Part shown: positions 43,468 through 51,582 of the stretch, piece by piece
Layout of the letters: every line of letters begins with the position of its first letter
How positions within the stretch are numbered: the stretch's first letter is position 1
Source: PALSA-555 sp963731625
GTDB lineage: Bacteria; Actinomycetota; Acidimicrobiia; IMCC26256; PALSA-555
Assembly (NCBI GenBank): GCA_963731625.1
Contig: CAVSWH010000021.1
Coordinates: 62,001-126,000, forward strand
Direction of reading: 5' to 3'
Length of the DNA: 64,000 nucleotides
Notes under the pieces: model-generated
Told to the model about the DNA's origin: nothing
Seen by the model: only the letters and a program-made list of their open reading frames with translations
Databases searched by the model: none
Position numbers and translations under genes: made by a program

Positions 43468-44613
43468 TTACCCAGTCGTCGACGGGCGGCCGTCGTCCAC
43501 GAGGAGCCTGGCCACGGCGTCGAGCGCCTCGAAGTCGACGATGTCGTGGGCGAGCGACGGGACGTAGACGACGGTGGCGGCGCCGATGCGTGCGCCGACG
43601 TCGGCCAGGCGGTGGCGCTCCTCGTCGGCGAGCGCCACGTAGTCGGCGAGGGTGTCGTATCGGGCGGCGAGGCGGTCGGCCGCGTCGCTCCCGCGCCGCT
43701 CCGCGGCGCGGGCCTCCTCGCGGAGCGCGTCGACGGGGCGATGCTCGCCGAAATCGGGATGGACGCGGTTCACGACGAGCGCGGCGACGCCGAGGTCGGC
43801 GTCGCGGAGCCGACCGGCGAAGAACTCGGCCTCGTCGACGGCGTCGCGGCGTGCCGACGTGATGAGCACGAACACGGTCGTCGGCGCGAGCAGCAGCTCG
43901 TCGACGCGGGCTGCCCGGGCGCGGAAGCCGGCTTCCATCCCCTCGAAGGCCCGGAAGAAGGCGACGATGTCGTCGAGCACCTCGGCGCCGATCACCTTGC
44001 CGGCGGTGCGCAGGAACCGCTGCACGGCGTTGCTCGCCACGCGCACGTAGGTGCGGGTCGGCATCATGAGGAACCGGAAGACTCGGTTGTCGAGCAGCCG
44101 GGTGAGGCGCTGCGGCGCGTCGAGGAAGTCGAGCGCGTGCCGGGACGGCGGGGTGTCGACGACGATGAGGTCGTACCCGCCCTCCTCGTGGAGCTCGTGC
44201 AGCTTCTCCATCGCCATGTACTCCTGGGTGCCGGAGAGCGCGCTCGCGATGTTGCGGTAGAAGCCGTTGCCGAGGATGCGGTCGGCCTGCTCCTCGTCCC
44301 GGGCGTAGCGGCGCACGAGGCCGTCGAAGGTGGCCCGGGTGTCGAGCATCAGGGCGGACAGCCGACCGTCCCCCGCGGTCGCCCCATCGGCCCAGCGGGC
44401 GCGTGGGATCACGTGGGCGGTGTTGCCGAGGCCGACGAGGCCGAGCGTGTCGGCGAGCCGCTTGGCCGGGTCGATCGTGACCACGACGGCGTCGCGGCCG
44501 CGCCGCGCCGCGGCGAGGGCGAGCACCGCGGCCGTCGTCGTCTTGCCGACGCCGCCCGTGCCGCAGCACACGATGACGTCGCGCTCCTCGACGAGCTCGC
44601 CCAGGCCGGTCAC
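43468..44613 (-). CDS. ArsA/Get3-family ATPase (second of pair)
   Basis: A 381-residue P-loop ATPase of the ArsA/Get3 type. The deviant Walker A is CCGTGGVGKTT (residues 16-26); switch regions are TIDPAKRLADTLG and IVVDTPPSRHALDFLDAP. In mycobacteria two such paralogues sit next to whiB4; the same layout occurs here. GTG 44613 overlaps the stop of the first ArsA gene, so a heteromeric complex is likely. Cargo is unknown. Confidence 0.9.
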   Translation of the reverse strand: MTGLGELVEERDVIVCCGTGGVGKTTTAAVLALAAARRGRDAVVVTIDPAKRLADTLGLVGLGNTAHVIPRARWADGATAGDGRLSALMLDTRATFDGLVRRYARDEEQADRILGNGFYRNIASALSGTQEYMAMEKLHELHEEGGYDLIVVDTPPSRHALDFLDAPQRLTRLLDNRVFRFLMMPTRTYVRVASNAVQRFLRTAGKVIGAEVLDDIVAFFRAFEGMEAGFRARAARVDELLLAPTTVFVLITSARRDAVDEAEFFAGRLRDADLGVAALVVNRVHPDFGEHRPVDALREEARAAERRGSDAADRLAARYDTLADYVALADEERHRLADVGARIGAATVVYVPSLAHDIVDFEALDAVARLLVDDGRPSTTG

Positions 44614-45572
44614 GTCGGGAGCGCGCCGATCCCCGCCGCGAGCGCGTCGGCGAGCCCCGCGACCTCGTGCGGTCCGATCTCCCCGAGCACGAGGGGGAGC
44701 GTGAGCTGGGGCAGCGGAAGGCGTCGCGCCAGCCGCTCGGCCTGCGCCAGCGCGAGTGCGTGTCGATCGTGGCAGAAGCGCGCGGCCGCGTCGAGCGCCG
44801 CCGCCTCGGCTGGGCTGAGCGCGATCCCGAGCGCGGTGGCGTCGGCGCCCGCGGCGTGTCCGTCGACGTCGAGGGCCGGCGGCACCGCGTTCACGACGAC
44901 GGGCCCCAGCTTCACGCCGACGCGGTCCTCGAGCGCGTACGCCGTGTCGACGAGCTCGTTCACCGGCGTCTCCTCGGGCAGCGTGACGAGTAGCACGCGG
45001 CACCGTGCCGGGTCGGAGAGCAGCGCGATCACGTCCTCGGCCTGGGCACGCACCGGCCCCATCCGCACCGCGTCGAGCAGCCCGCGGGGCGACAAGAGGA
45101 ACTGCACGGCGTGGCCCGCCGCGGGCGCGTCGATCAGGATGAGGTCTGCGGCCTCGGCGCGCTCGAGCGCCTTCACCTTGCCGAGCACCAGGATGTCGCG
45201 CATGCCCGGGACCGCCGTCGCGACGACGTCGAGCGCGCCGGAGCGCACGAGCCGGCGCGAGATCCGCCGCAGGCCGTGCTCCTCGAGGTACTCGAGCAGC
45301 GCCTCGTCGGGTGTGAGCGTCCGCGCCCGCAGCCGCTCGCTCAGCGTCTGCTCCTCGTAGGTGAGGGGCGCGGCGCCGAGCGCCGACGCGAGCCCCGATT
45401 TGCCTTCGATCTCGACGATCAGCACGCTGGCCCCGGCGCGGGCGGCGGCGGTCGCCAACGCTGCGGTCACGGTCGTCTTGCCGACGCCACCCTTGCCCGC
45501 CACGATGACGACGCGGGAGGCGGAGCAGAACTGCTCCACGTTCATGGTTGAGTCCGCAGGGCTGCCGTCCAT
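44610..45572 (-). CDS. ArsA/Get3-family ATPase (first of pair)
   Basis: A 320-residue ArsA/Get3-like ATPase with Walker A AGKGGVGKTT (residues 25-34), the VEIEGKSGLASAL switch and LILIDAPAAGHAVQFL. I prefer ATG 45572, 11 bases after a TACGAT hexamer; ATG 45545 is the alternative. Either start overlaps the divergent nfeD-like gene. It is co-translated with the second ArsA gene. Confidence 0.88.
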   Translation of the reverse strand: MDGSPADSTMNVEQFCSASRVVIVAGKGGVGKTTVTAALATAAARAGASVLIVEIEGKSGLASALGAAPLTYEEQTLSERLRARTLTPDEALLEYLEEHGLRRISRRLVRSGALDVVATAVPGMRDILVLGKVKALERAEAADLILIDAPAAGHAVQFLLSPRGLLDAVRMGPVRAQAEDVIALLSDPARCRVLLVTLPEETPVNELVDTAYALEDRVGVKLGPVVVNAVPPALDVDGHAAGADATALGIALSPAEAAALDAAARFCHDRHALALAQAERLARRLPLPQLTLPLVLGEIGPHEVAGLADALAAGIGALPT

Positions 45573-47025
45573 CCTCGGCGGTCATCGTAGGGGCGCGCTG
45601 TCTGGGAACCATCGCCGACGTGGTGCGCTCGCGCTGACGTTCGCCGGCCTGGTGCTGCTCGGCACGGCCGGCTCGGCGGCCGCGCTCACCGGGTCCGGCG
45701 CGACACGCGCCGCGTCGGGCGGGCAGGGCGGCATCACCGTCGTCCAGCTGCAAGGCTTCCTCGACCCGCCGCTCGCCGCGCTGGCCCGCCACTCCATCGA
45801 CGACGCCAACGCCGCGCACGCGACGCTGGTGCTCATCCAGCTCGACTCGAGCGGCGCGCTCGCCACCGACATCGATGCGCTCGTCCAGCTCATCCACCAG
45901 TCCCACGTGCCTGTCGCCGTGTGGGTCGGGCCGTCGGGCGCGCAGGCCGCCGGCGGTGCGGCGCTGCTCGCCGAAGCGGCGTCGGTGCTCTTCGTCTCCC
46001 AAGGCTCGAGCCTCGGGCCGGCTCAGCCGGTCCGGCTCGACCAGCCCCACGCCGTCACCGACGGTGCCGTCGCCGACGAGCTGCGCCGGCTCGCGGCCAG
46101 CCGGGGCCGCGACGGCGACCGGGCGGCGACGCTCGCCACGACGAGCCTCGGCGCCAGCGCGGCGGCCGCCGCCCGGGTCACGAACGGGAGCCAGCCGACG
46201 ATCGGCGAGGTCATCGTGACCCTCGACGGCGAGACGGTGCCGACCGCCGCCGGGCCGGTGCACCTCTCCACGGCCCGGGTGATCGGCACGGGGCGGAACC
46301 GCCGCCGCCAGCCGAACCAAGAGGTCGTGTTCGCCGGGCTGGGCCTCGGCGCGCGCCTCCAGCACACGCTGCTCAGCAGCCGCGTGACGTACCTGCTGCT
46401 CGTCGCCGGCCTCGCGCTCATCGCGTTCGAGTTCTTCGCGGCGAGCGTCGGCTTCGCCGCCGGCGTGGGCGCGCTCGCCGTCCTCGGCGCCGGGTACGGC
46501 GCGTCGCACCTGCCGGTCTCGTGGTGGGCCGCGGCGCTCATCGCCGCCGCGATCGTCGCCTTCTCGGTCGACGTGCAGGCAGGCGGCCTCGGGTTCTGGA
46601 CGGGCGCCGGCGCGGTGACGCTGCTCGTCGGCTCGCTCACGCTCTTCGGCGGGTCGACGCGCCTCCATGTCCCGTGGTGGGAGCTCGCCCTCGTCCTCGC
46701 CGGCACCCTCCTCTTCTTTGTCGGCGCCCTGCCCGCCTTCGTCCGGTCCCGCTTCTCCACCCCGACGATCGGGCGGGAGGGGCTCGTCGGCGAGCTGGGC
46801 GAGGCCGAGGTCGCCGTCGACCCCGACGGCGTCGTCGTGATCCGGGGCAGTCGCTGGCGGGCCCGCACGAACCGGGCCACCCCCATCGCCGCCGGCGCCC
46901 GGGCCCGGGTCGTGTCGGTCGAGGGCCTCGTGCTCGAGGTGGAGCCCGAGGAGGGCGGCGCCCGAGATCACCGGGAGCGCGCCCGGTCCCGACGCCGCGA
47001 CGCTGACGGCGGCGCCCCCGCCTGA
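45544..47025 (+). CDS. NfeD-family membrane protein with inactive ClpP-like domain
   Basis: A 493-residue NfeD-type protein: signal peptide or first helix (about 30-47), an external ClpP-class domain (about 60-230), four to five membrane helices (about 275-400), and a C-terminal NfeD OB-like domain. In active members the serine lies in a SAG motif after GA; here the stretch is SGAQAAGGAALLAEAA, so the nucleophile appears lost, and the catalytic lysine is not evident. The start is uncertain: ATG 45544 overlaps the divergent ArsA start by two bases at a shared CATG. Confidence 0.75.
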   Translation: MVESAGLPSILGGHRRGALSGNHRRRGALALTFAGLVLLGTAGSAAALTGSGATRAASGGQGGITVVQLQGFLDPPLAALARHSIDDANAAHATLVLIQLDSSGALATDIDALVQLIHQSHVPVAVWVGPSGAQAAGGAALLAEAASVLFVSQGSSLGPAQPVRLDQPHAVTDGAVADELRRLAASRGRDGDRAATLATTSLGASAAAAARVTNGSQPTIGEVIVTLDGETVPTAAGPVHLSTARVIGTGRNRRRQPNQEVVFAGLGLGARLQHTLLSSRVTYLLLVAGLALIAFEFFAASVGFAAGVGALAVLGAGYGASHLPVSWWAAALIAAAIVAFSVDVQAGGLGFWTGAGAVTLLVGSLTLFGGSTRLHVPWWELALVLAGTLLFFVGALPAFVRSRFSTPTIGREGLVGELGEAEVAVDPDGVVVIRGSRWRARTNRATPIAAGARARVVSVEGLVLEVEPEEGGARDHRERARSRRRDADGGAPA

Positions 47026-47033
47026 GCGGCGCG

Positions 47034-47076
47034 CCCCTTCCTCCTCTGGGCCTCTTTCTCCCTCTTTTCTTTTCTC
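47034..47076 (+). other. Polypyrimidine tract between nfeD-like and whiB genes
   Basis: Apart from GGG at 47048-47050, bases 47034-47076 are all C or T, ending CTCTTTTCTTTTCTC. This is very unlike the rest of the window. It starts 9 bases after the nfeD-like stop, so it might aid termination, but there is no clear stem before it. Confidence 0.5.
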
Positions 47077-47147
47077 GCGCGCGACCGGCCTGTAGCGTTC
47101 GCGCCGCTGGGCGTCAGGCGTCAGACGGCCGGCGCAAAGGGGGAGCC

Positions 47148-47411
47148 GTGACGCTGCACCGCATCGACGAGGCGTGGGCGCGCCGTGCCGCCTGTCGGGG
47201 CCCCGAGGCATCGCTGTTCTACCCGCCGGCGGCCGCCGAGCCCCGCGTCGAGCGGGAGGCACGCGAACGCCGGGCCAAGGCCATCTGCGCGGTCTGCCCG
47301 GTTCGGGAGCCGTGCCTGGCGGTCGCGCTCGACACACGCGAGCCGCACGGCATCTGGGGCGGGCTCAACGAGACCGAGCGCCAGGCCCTGCTCGAGCGCC
47401 GCGCCGGGTAG
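47148..47411 (+). CDS. WhiB-family iron-sulfur regulator
   Basis: An 87-residue WhiB-like protein. The four [4Fe-4S] cysteines are C16, C47, C50 and C56 (AACRG, then CAVCPVREPC), followed by the GIWGG turn at 68-72 and a basic tail. Such proteins sense redox or nitric oxide and act with sigma factors. Neighbouring ArsA paralogues suggest the WhiB4-type locus. GTG 47148 follows AAAGGGGGA. Confidence 0.95.
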   Translation: MTLHRIDEAWARRAACRGPEASLFYPPAAAEPRVEREARERRAKAICAVCPVREPCLAVALDTREPHGIWGGLNETERQALLERRAG

Positions 47412-47420
47412 GCGCCGCCC

Positions 47421-49214
47421 TCAGCGGGCGAGGCCGCTCGTCGGCCCGGGGACGCGGTCGTCGCCCCGACGGCGCGTGACGCCCGTCCGGTCCAGCCAGC
47501 CGCAGAGTGGCACGACGTACTTGCGGGTCGACCCGAGCAGCGTCCGGATGTCCGCGACCGTGAGCCGGCCGGCGCGGGCCAGTGCCTCGACGACCATCGC
47601 CCGGGCGCGGGCCAGCGCCGTCGCGGCGAACACGACACCGTCGACGTCCACGAGCGCACCTTCCCGGACCAGGGAGCGGACGAGCGCCGCGTCGGGACCC
47701 TCCGGCGCCGGTGGCGAGAACGGCGCCGCCTCGAAGGTCCCGAGCAGCCGCTGCCCCTCGGCGGAGGCGCTGACCCGCCCGGCGTGGCTGCGCTGGCGCA
47801 CGATGCCCCGCTCGACGACCAGTTCCCCGTCGTCGGCGGCGAGCGCGGCGCGGAGCTGGTCGGGTTCCACGCCGAGGGTCGAGGCCAGCCGTCCGAGCTC
47901 GAGGCCGGGTTCCTGGGGGTGGGCGCGGTGGTGGGCCTCGACCCGCTCGCGTGCCGTCGTCTCGAGGGCGCGGAGGGCCGCGACGTCGACGAGCCAGCGG
48001 TCGCGCCGCGCGGCGTGCCCGCCACCGACGAGCGCGGCGGCGAGGGCGTCGGCATCGGCGGGCGAGAGGCCGCCGCGGGTGGTGAGCACGTCGGGGGTGA
48101 GCCAGGGCGCGCCGGCGAGGAGCCGCTCCCCGAGCGGCAAGCCGAGTCGAGCCGGCGCGTCCTTCGCGCGCCTGGTGGGGGCCACGTCGAGGACCTCGGC
48201 GCCGGCGACGGTCCGCCGCCGGCCGAGGTCGCGCAGCACGAGTCGGTCGCCGGGCGCGAGGGGTCGCGGCGTCTCCAGCCGCACCCGGGCGTACCGCCCG
48301 TCGTCGTCCAGGCTCCGCCACGCGACCCGCTGCTCGCCGGAGCCGATGGCGGCGTGGAGGCGACGCCGGCGCGGCGGGGTCTCGTCGGCGAGCGCCTGGA
48401 CCGCCACGTCCACGACGCTCGGTGTGACCCATTGCTCGGGGCGCACGACGGCATCGCCGCGGCGCAGGTCGCGGTGCTCGACGCCGGCGAGGTTCAGCGC
48501 GACCCGCGTGCCGGGCTCGGCGTGCTCGAGCTGCTGACCGGCGGTCTCGATGCCGCGGATCCGCGCCGGATGCGCCCCGGCGAGGACCTCGTCGCCGACC
48601 GCGACGCGCCCCGTCGTGAGCGTGCCGGTCACGATCGTCCCGGCGCCACGAGCCGCGAACACCCGGTCGATCCAGAGACGGGGTCGGTCGAGGTCGCGGG
48701 GCGCGGGCGCGGCGGCGAGGACCTCGTCGAGCGTGGCCCGGACCTCGTCGATGCCGCGACCCGACACCGAGTCGCAGACGACGACGGGCGCCTCGGCGAG
48801 GGCCGAGCCGTCGAGGTGCTCCTCGACCTCGAGCTGGGTGACGAGCAGCGTCTCGGGATCGACGGCGTCGGCCTTCGTGATCGCGATCATCCCGGCGTGC
48901 ACGCCGAGCAGGTCGAGGATGGCGCCGTGCTCCTCGCTCTGGGGCATCCAGGATTCGTTGGCGGCGACCACGAACAGCGCGACCTCGACGGCGCCGACGC
49001 CGGCGAGCATGTTCTTGATGAAGCGCACGTGACCGGGGACGTCGACGAAGCCGACCTCGGTACCGGACGGCAGCGTCGTGAACGCGAACCCGAGGTCGAT
49101 GGTGAGGCCGCGCGCCTTCTCCTCGGCGAGCCGGTCGGGGTCGGTGCCGGTCAGCGCCCGGACCAGCGATGACTTGCCGTGATCGACGTGGCCGGCGGTG
49201 GCGACCGTCCTCAC
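47421..49214 (-). CDS. selB: Selenocysteine-specific elongation factor
   Basis: A 597-residue SelB. The GTPase begins TAGHVDHGKSSLVRALTG, with DVPGHVRFIKNML and ITKAD; it is followed by EF-Tu-like domains 2 and 3 and C-terminal winged helices that bind the SECIS hairpin. GTG 49214 overlaps the selA stop as GTGA. It converges with whiB. It delivers selenocysteyl-tRNA at UGA codons. Confidence 0.95.
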   Translation of the reverse strand: MRTVATAGHVDHGKSSLVRALTGTDPDRLAEEKARGLTIDLGFAFTTLPSGTEVGFVDVPGHVRFIKNMLAGVGAVEVALFVVAANESWMPQSEEHGAILDLLGVHAGMIAITKADAVDPETLLVTQLEVEEHLDGSALAEAPVVVCDSVSGRGIDEVRATLDEVLAAAPAPRDLDRPRLWIDRVFAARGAGTIVTGTLTTGRVAVGDEVLAGAHPARIRGIETAGQQLEHAEPGTRVALNLAGVEHRDLRRGDAVVRPEQWVTPSVVDVAVQALADETPPRRRRLHAAIGSGEQRVAWRSLDDDGRYARVRLETPRPLAPGDRLVLRDLGRRRTVAGAEVLDVAPTRRAKDAPARLGLPLGERLLAGAPWLTPDVLTTRGGLSPADADALAAALVGGGHAARRDRWLVDVAALRALETTARERVEAHHRAHPQEPGLELGRLASTLGVEPDQLRAALAADDGELVVERGIVRQRSHAGRVSASAEGQRLLGTFEAAPFSPPAPEGPDAALVRSLVREGALVDVDGVVFAATALARARAMVVEALARAGRLTVADIRTLLGSTRKYVVPLCGWLDRTGVTRRRGDDRVPGPTSGLAR

Positions 49215-50542
49215 GACCCGGCGGCGACCAGCGCGGCGGCGAGCCGCTCGTCGTCGCGGGGGTCGACGGTGCGCAGGTCGCAGACGACCGCGTCGCCGTC
49301 GATGCGAGCGACCACGCCCTGGCCTCGCAGGACGGCGAGCGCCCCGTCGGGGTCGGGTGTCTCCACCACGACCCCGACGGACGGGATCGTCAGCCCGGGG
49401 AGGGAGCCGCCGCCCGCCACCGCCTCGGTGTCGGCGACCTTGGCGCGAGGGACGCGCTGGGCGACGGCCTCGGCCCGCACGGTCAGCTCGACGGTCGGGG
49501 TGATCGCCATCCGCCAGAGGGGCACGCGGGTTGCGTCGCCGTCGAGGTACGCCGCGGCGACGGCTTGCAGCGCCGCCAGCGTCATCTTGTCGGCGCGTAC
49601 CGCGCGCGCCAGCGGGTGGCGTGCGATCCGCTCGAGCAGGTCGGCCCGCCCGACGATCACGCCGGCCTGCGGCCCGCCGAGCAGCTTGTCGCCCGAGAAC
49701 GTGACCACGGCCGCGCCGGCGTCGAGCGCCTGCCGGACGCCGGGCTCGTCGTGCAGCCACGTCGGCCGCCGCGGGAGCCAGGGCGTGGTCTCGTCGAGGA
49801 GGCCGGAGCCGACGTCGACCATGACCGGCGGGCCGAGCGCGGCGAGCGCGCGCACCGGCGTCGCCTCGGTGAAGCCGATGAGGCGGTAGTTCGAGGCGTG
49901 GACCTTCAGGATCAGGGCGGTGTCGGGGGTGCGGGCCGTGCGGTAGTCGCCGAGGCGGGTGCGGTTCGTCGTCCCGACCTCGACGAGGCGGGCACCGGAC
50001 TCGGCCATGATCTCGGGGACCCGGAAGCCGCCGCCGATCTCCACGAGCTCGCCCCGGGACACGAGCACCTCCTGCCCCCGGGCCAGCGCGGCGAGCGAGA
50101 GCAGCACGGCGGCGGCGTTGTTGTTGACGACGAGCCCGGCGTCGGCGCCGCACGCCTGGGCGAGGAGGTGCCCAGCGTGGTCGTGGCGGGACCCCCGCCG
50201 GCCGGTCTCGAGGCGGTACTCCAGGTTCGAGTAGCCGCCCCCGACGTCCGCGGCGACGCGGAGGGCCTCCTCGCCGAGGGGGGCACGGCCCAGGTTCGTG
50301 TGCAGGAGCACCCCGGTGGCGTTGACGACGGGGCGGAGCTGGCGGGCTGCGAGCGCGGCGACGCGTGCCTGGGCGTCGCGCACCACGGCGGCGGCGTCGA
50401 CGGGCGTGGCGCCCGCGCCGCTCGCGGCCCGGGCCGCGTCGATGGCCTCGCGGGCGCAGCGCACGAGGAGCGTGCGCGGCAGGCCCGAGAGCTCGGCGAG
50501 GACACGCTCGACGCTCGGCAGGGCGCGCCGGGGGTCCGTCAC
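49211..50542 (-). CDS. selA: L-seryl-tRNA(Sec) selenium transferase
   Basis: A 443-residue PLP enzyme that converts seryl-tRNA(Sec) to selenocysteyl-tRNA(Sec). NATGVLLHTNLGRAPLG is the family signature and the PLP lysine is K286 in TFSGDKLLGGPQAG. GTG 50542 lies 6 bases after TACGCT with no ribosome-binding site, so it is likely leaderless. It forms an operon with selB. I find neither selC (tRNA-Sec) nor selD in this window. Confidence 0.95.
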   Translation of the reverse strand: MTDPRRALPSVERVLAELSGLPRTLLVRCAREAIDAARAASGAGATPVDAAAVVRDAQARVAALAARQLRPVVNATGVLLHTNLGRAPLGEEALRVAADVGGGYSNLEYRLETGRRGSRHDHAGHLLAQACGADAGLVVNNNAAAVLLSLAALARGQEVLVSRGELVEIGGGFRVPEIMAESGARLVEVGTTNRTRLGDYRTARTPDTALILKVHASNYRLIGFTEATPVRALAALGPPVMVDVGSGLLDETTPWLPRRPTWLHDEPGVRQALDAGAAVVTFSGDKLLGGPQAGVIVGRADLLERIARHPLARAVRADKMTLAALQAVAAAYLDGDATRVPLWRMAITPTVELTVRAEAVAQRVPRAKVADTEAVAGGGSLPGLTIPSVGVVVETPDPDGALAVLRGQGVVARIDGDAVVCDLRTVDPRDDERLAAALVAAGS

Positions 50543-50608
50543 GGGGCAAGCGTAGGGCGGGCGCGTGGAGCGTCCGCCGGAAGGCGCGGACACGAATCGG
50601 CGCGCCCG

Positions 50609-50614
50609 TAGAAT
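50609..50614 (+). promoter_or_regulatory. -10 hexamer of leaderless small ORF and MBL gene
   Basis: TAGAAT, a near-consensus -10, ends 6 bases before GTG 50621. It is the best promoter-like hexamer in the 197-base gap between selA and the MBL gene. Confidence 0.55.
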
Positions 50615-50620
50615 GAGCGG

Positions 50621-50740
50621 GTGGAACGGCGCGCAACCGACGTCTCGACGCGGATCCCGGTGACGGTGGGCGGGCGCGGCGGGTCCAGCCTGGCGGGCAT
50701 CCGCTCGGGGGGAAGTCACAGCTCGAAGACGCCGGACTGA
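50621..50740 (+). CDS. Candidate leaderless 39-residue leader ORF
   Basis: GTG 50621 opens a 39-codon frame (starting VERRATDVSTRIP, rich in Gly, Ser and Arg) whose TGA shares its last base with the ATG of the MBL gene (TGATG). With TAGAAT 6 bases before the GTG, this would be translated from the first nucleotide and couple into the next gene. No family is recognised. It could be a regulatory leader peptide or a chance frame. Confidence 0.45.
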   Translation: MERRATDVSTRIPVTVGGRGGSSLAGIRSGGSHSSKTPD

Positions 50741-51582
50741 TGCCCGACCTGACGCCGGGCGTCCCGAGCGCCCTGTCGCCGCTGGTGCGGCGGGTCGTGG
50801 CCCCGAACCCGGGGCCCTTCACCGGCCCGGGCACCAACACCTACCTCGTCGGCATCGACGAGGTGGCGGTGATCGACCCGGGGCCGGACGTGAAGTCCCA
50901 CATCGACGCCATCGTCGGCGCCTCGATGCGCGAGCGGGTGCGCTGGGTCGTGCTCACCCACACCCACCCGGACCACTGGCCGGGCACCGCCCGGCTCGTG
51001 AAGGCCACCGGCGCCGAGGTGCTCGCCTACGGGAAGCACCGGGACAAGGACGCGACGGTCGTCCCCGACCGCACGATCGCCGAGGGCGACACCATCGAGG
51101 GCAGCGAGTGGGGCCTCGAGGTGCTGCACACCCCGGGCCACGCGCCGAACCACCTGTCCTTCCTGCTCGAGGAGGAGCGGGCCCTCTTCACCGGCGACAC
51201 GGTGCTCGACGGCATGTACTCGGTCGTCAGCCCGAGCCGGGGCGGGGACATGGCGGTGTACGTCCGGACCCTCGAGCGGCTGCGCCGGCTCCGCCTGGCC
51301 CGCATCTGCCCCGGTCACGGCGACGTGATCGAGGACCCGAAGGCGCGCCTCGACGACTATCTCACGCACCGCCGCCAGCGCGGCCAGCAGATCCTGAAGC
51401 TCGTGCGCAAGAACGACGGGGTGAAGATCCGCGAGATCGTGGACACGATCTACGGCCGGGCGGACCTCCCTCCCGAGCTCGTCGAGGCCGCGGGCTGGCA
51501 GGTGCACGCGCACCTGCTCGAGCTGAAGGCCGACGGCAAGGTCGTCGGGACCAGCGCGAAGGCGGCGTGGCGAGCGGCCTAG
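50740..51582 (+). CDS. MBL-fold metallo-hydrolase (LACTB2-like)
   Basis: A 280-residue metallo-beta-lactamase-fold hydrolase. The zinc motif is LTHTHPDHWPG, with later ligands in HTPGHAPNHLSF, FTGDTVLDG and ICPGHGDVI. A C-terminal winged-helix-like domain (about 205-280) is as in LACTB2-type proteins, which include ribonucleases and thioesterases. Its TAG stop is interleaved with that of the convergent mrp gene in a shared CTAG. Confidence 0.9.
   Translation: MPDLTPGVPSALSPLVRRVVAPNPGPFTGPGTNTYLVGIDEVAVIDPGPDVKSHIDAIVGASMRERVRWVVLTHTHPDHWPGTARLVKATGAEVLAYGKHRDKDATVVPDRTIAEGDTIEGSEWGLEVLHTPGHAPNHLSFLLEEERALFTGDTVLDGMYSVVSPSRGGDMAVYVRTLERLRRLRLARICPGHGDVIEDPKARLDDYLTHRRQRGQQILKLVRKNDGVKIREIVDTIYGRADLPPELVEAAGWQVHAHLLELKADGKVVGTSAKAAWRAA

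Noticed and set aside
43468..47337. A 1289-residue reverse frame spanning ArsA, NfeD and upstream DNA
   Set aside because: Only the C-terminal 381 residues have family motifs; the rest is low-complexity shadow of the forward NfeD gene and the other ArsA gene.
50543..50739. Possible tRNA-Sec (selC) or riboswitch upstream of the MBL gene
   Set aside because: No UCA anticodon loop or tRNA-Sec acceptor/T-arm could be folded, and no known riboswitch consensus is present. The segment fits a small leaderless ORF better.
47421..50840. A 1139-residue reverse frame extending SelB upstream
   Set aside because: The extension is an out-of-frame shadow of selA. SelB starts at GTG 49214 with an overlap to selA.
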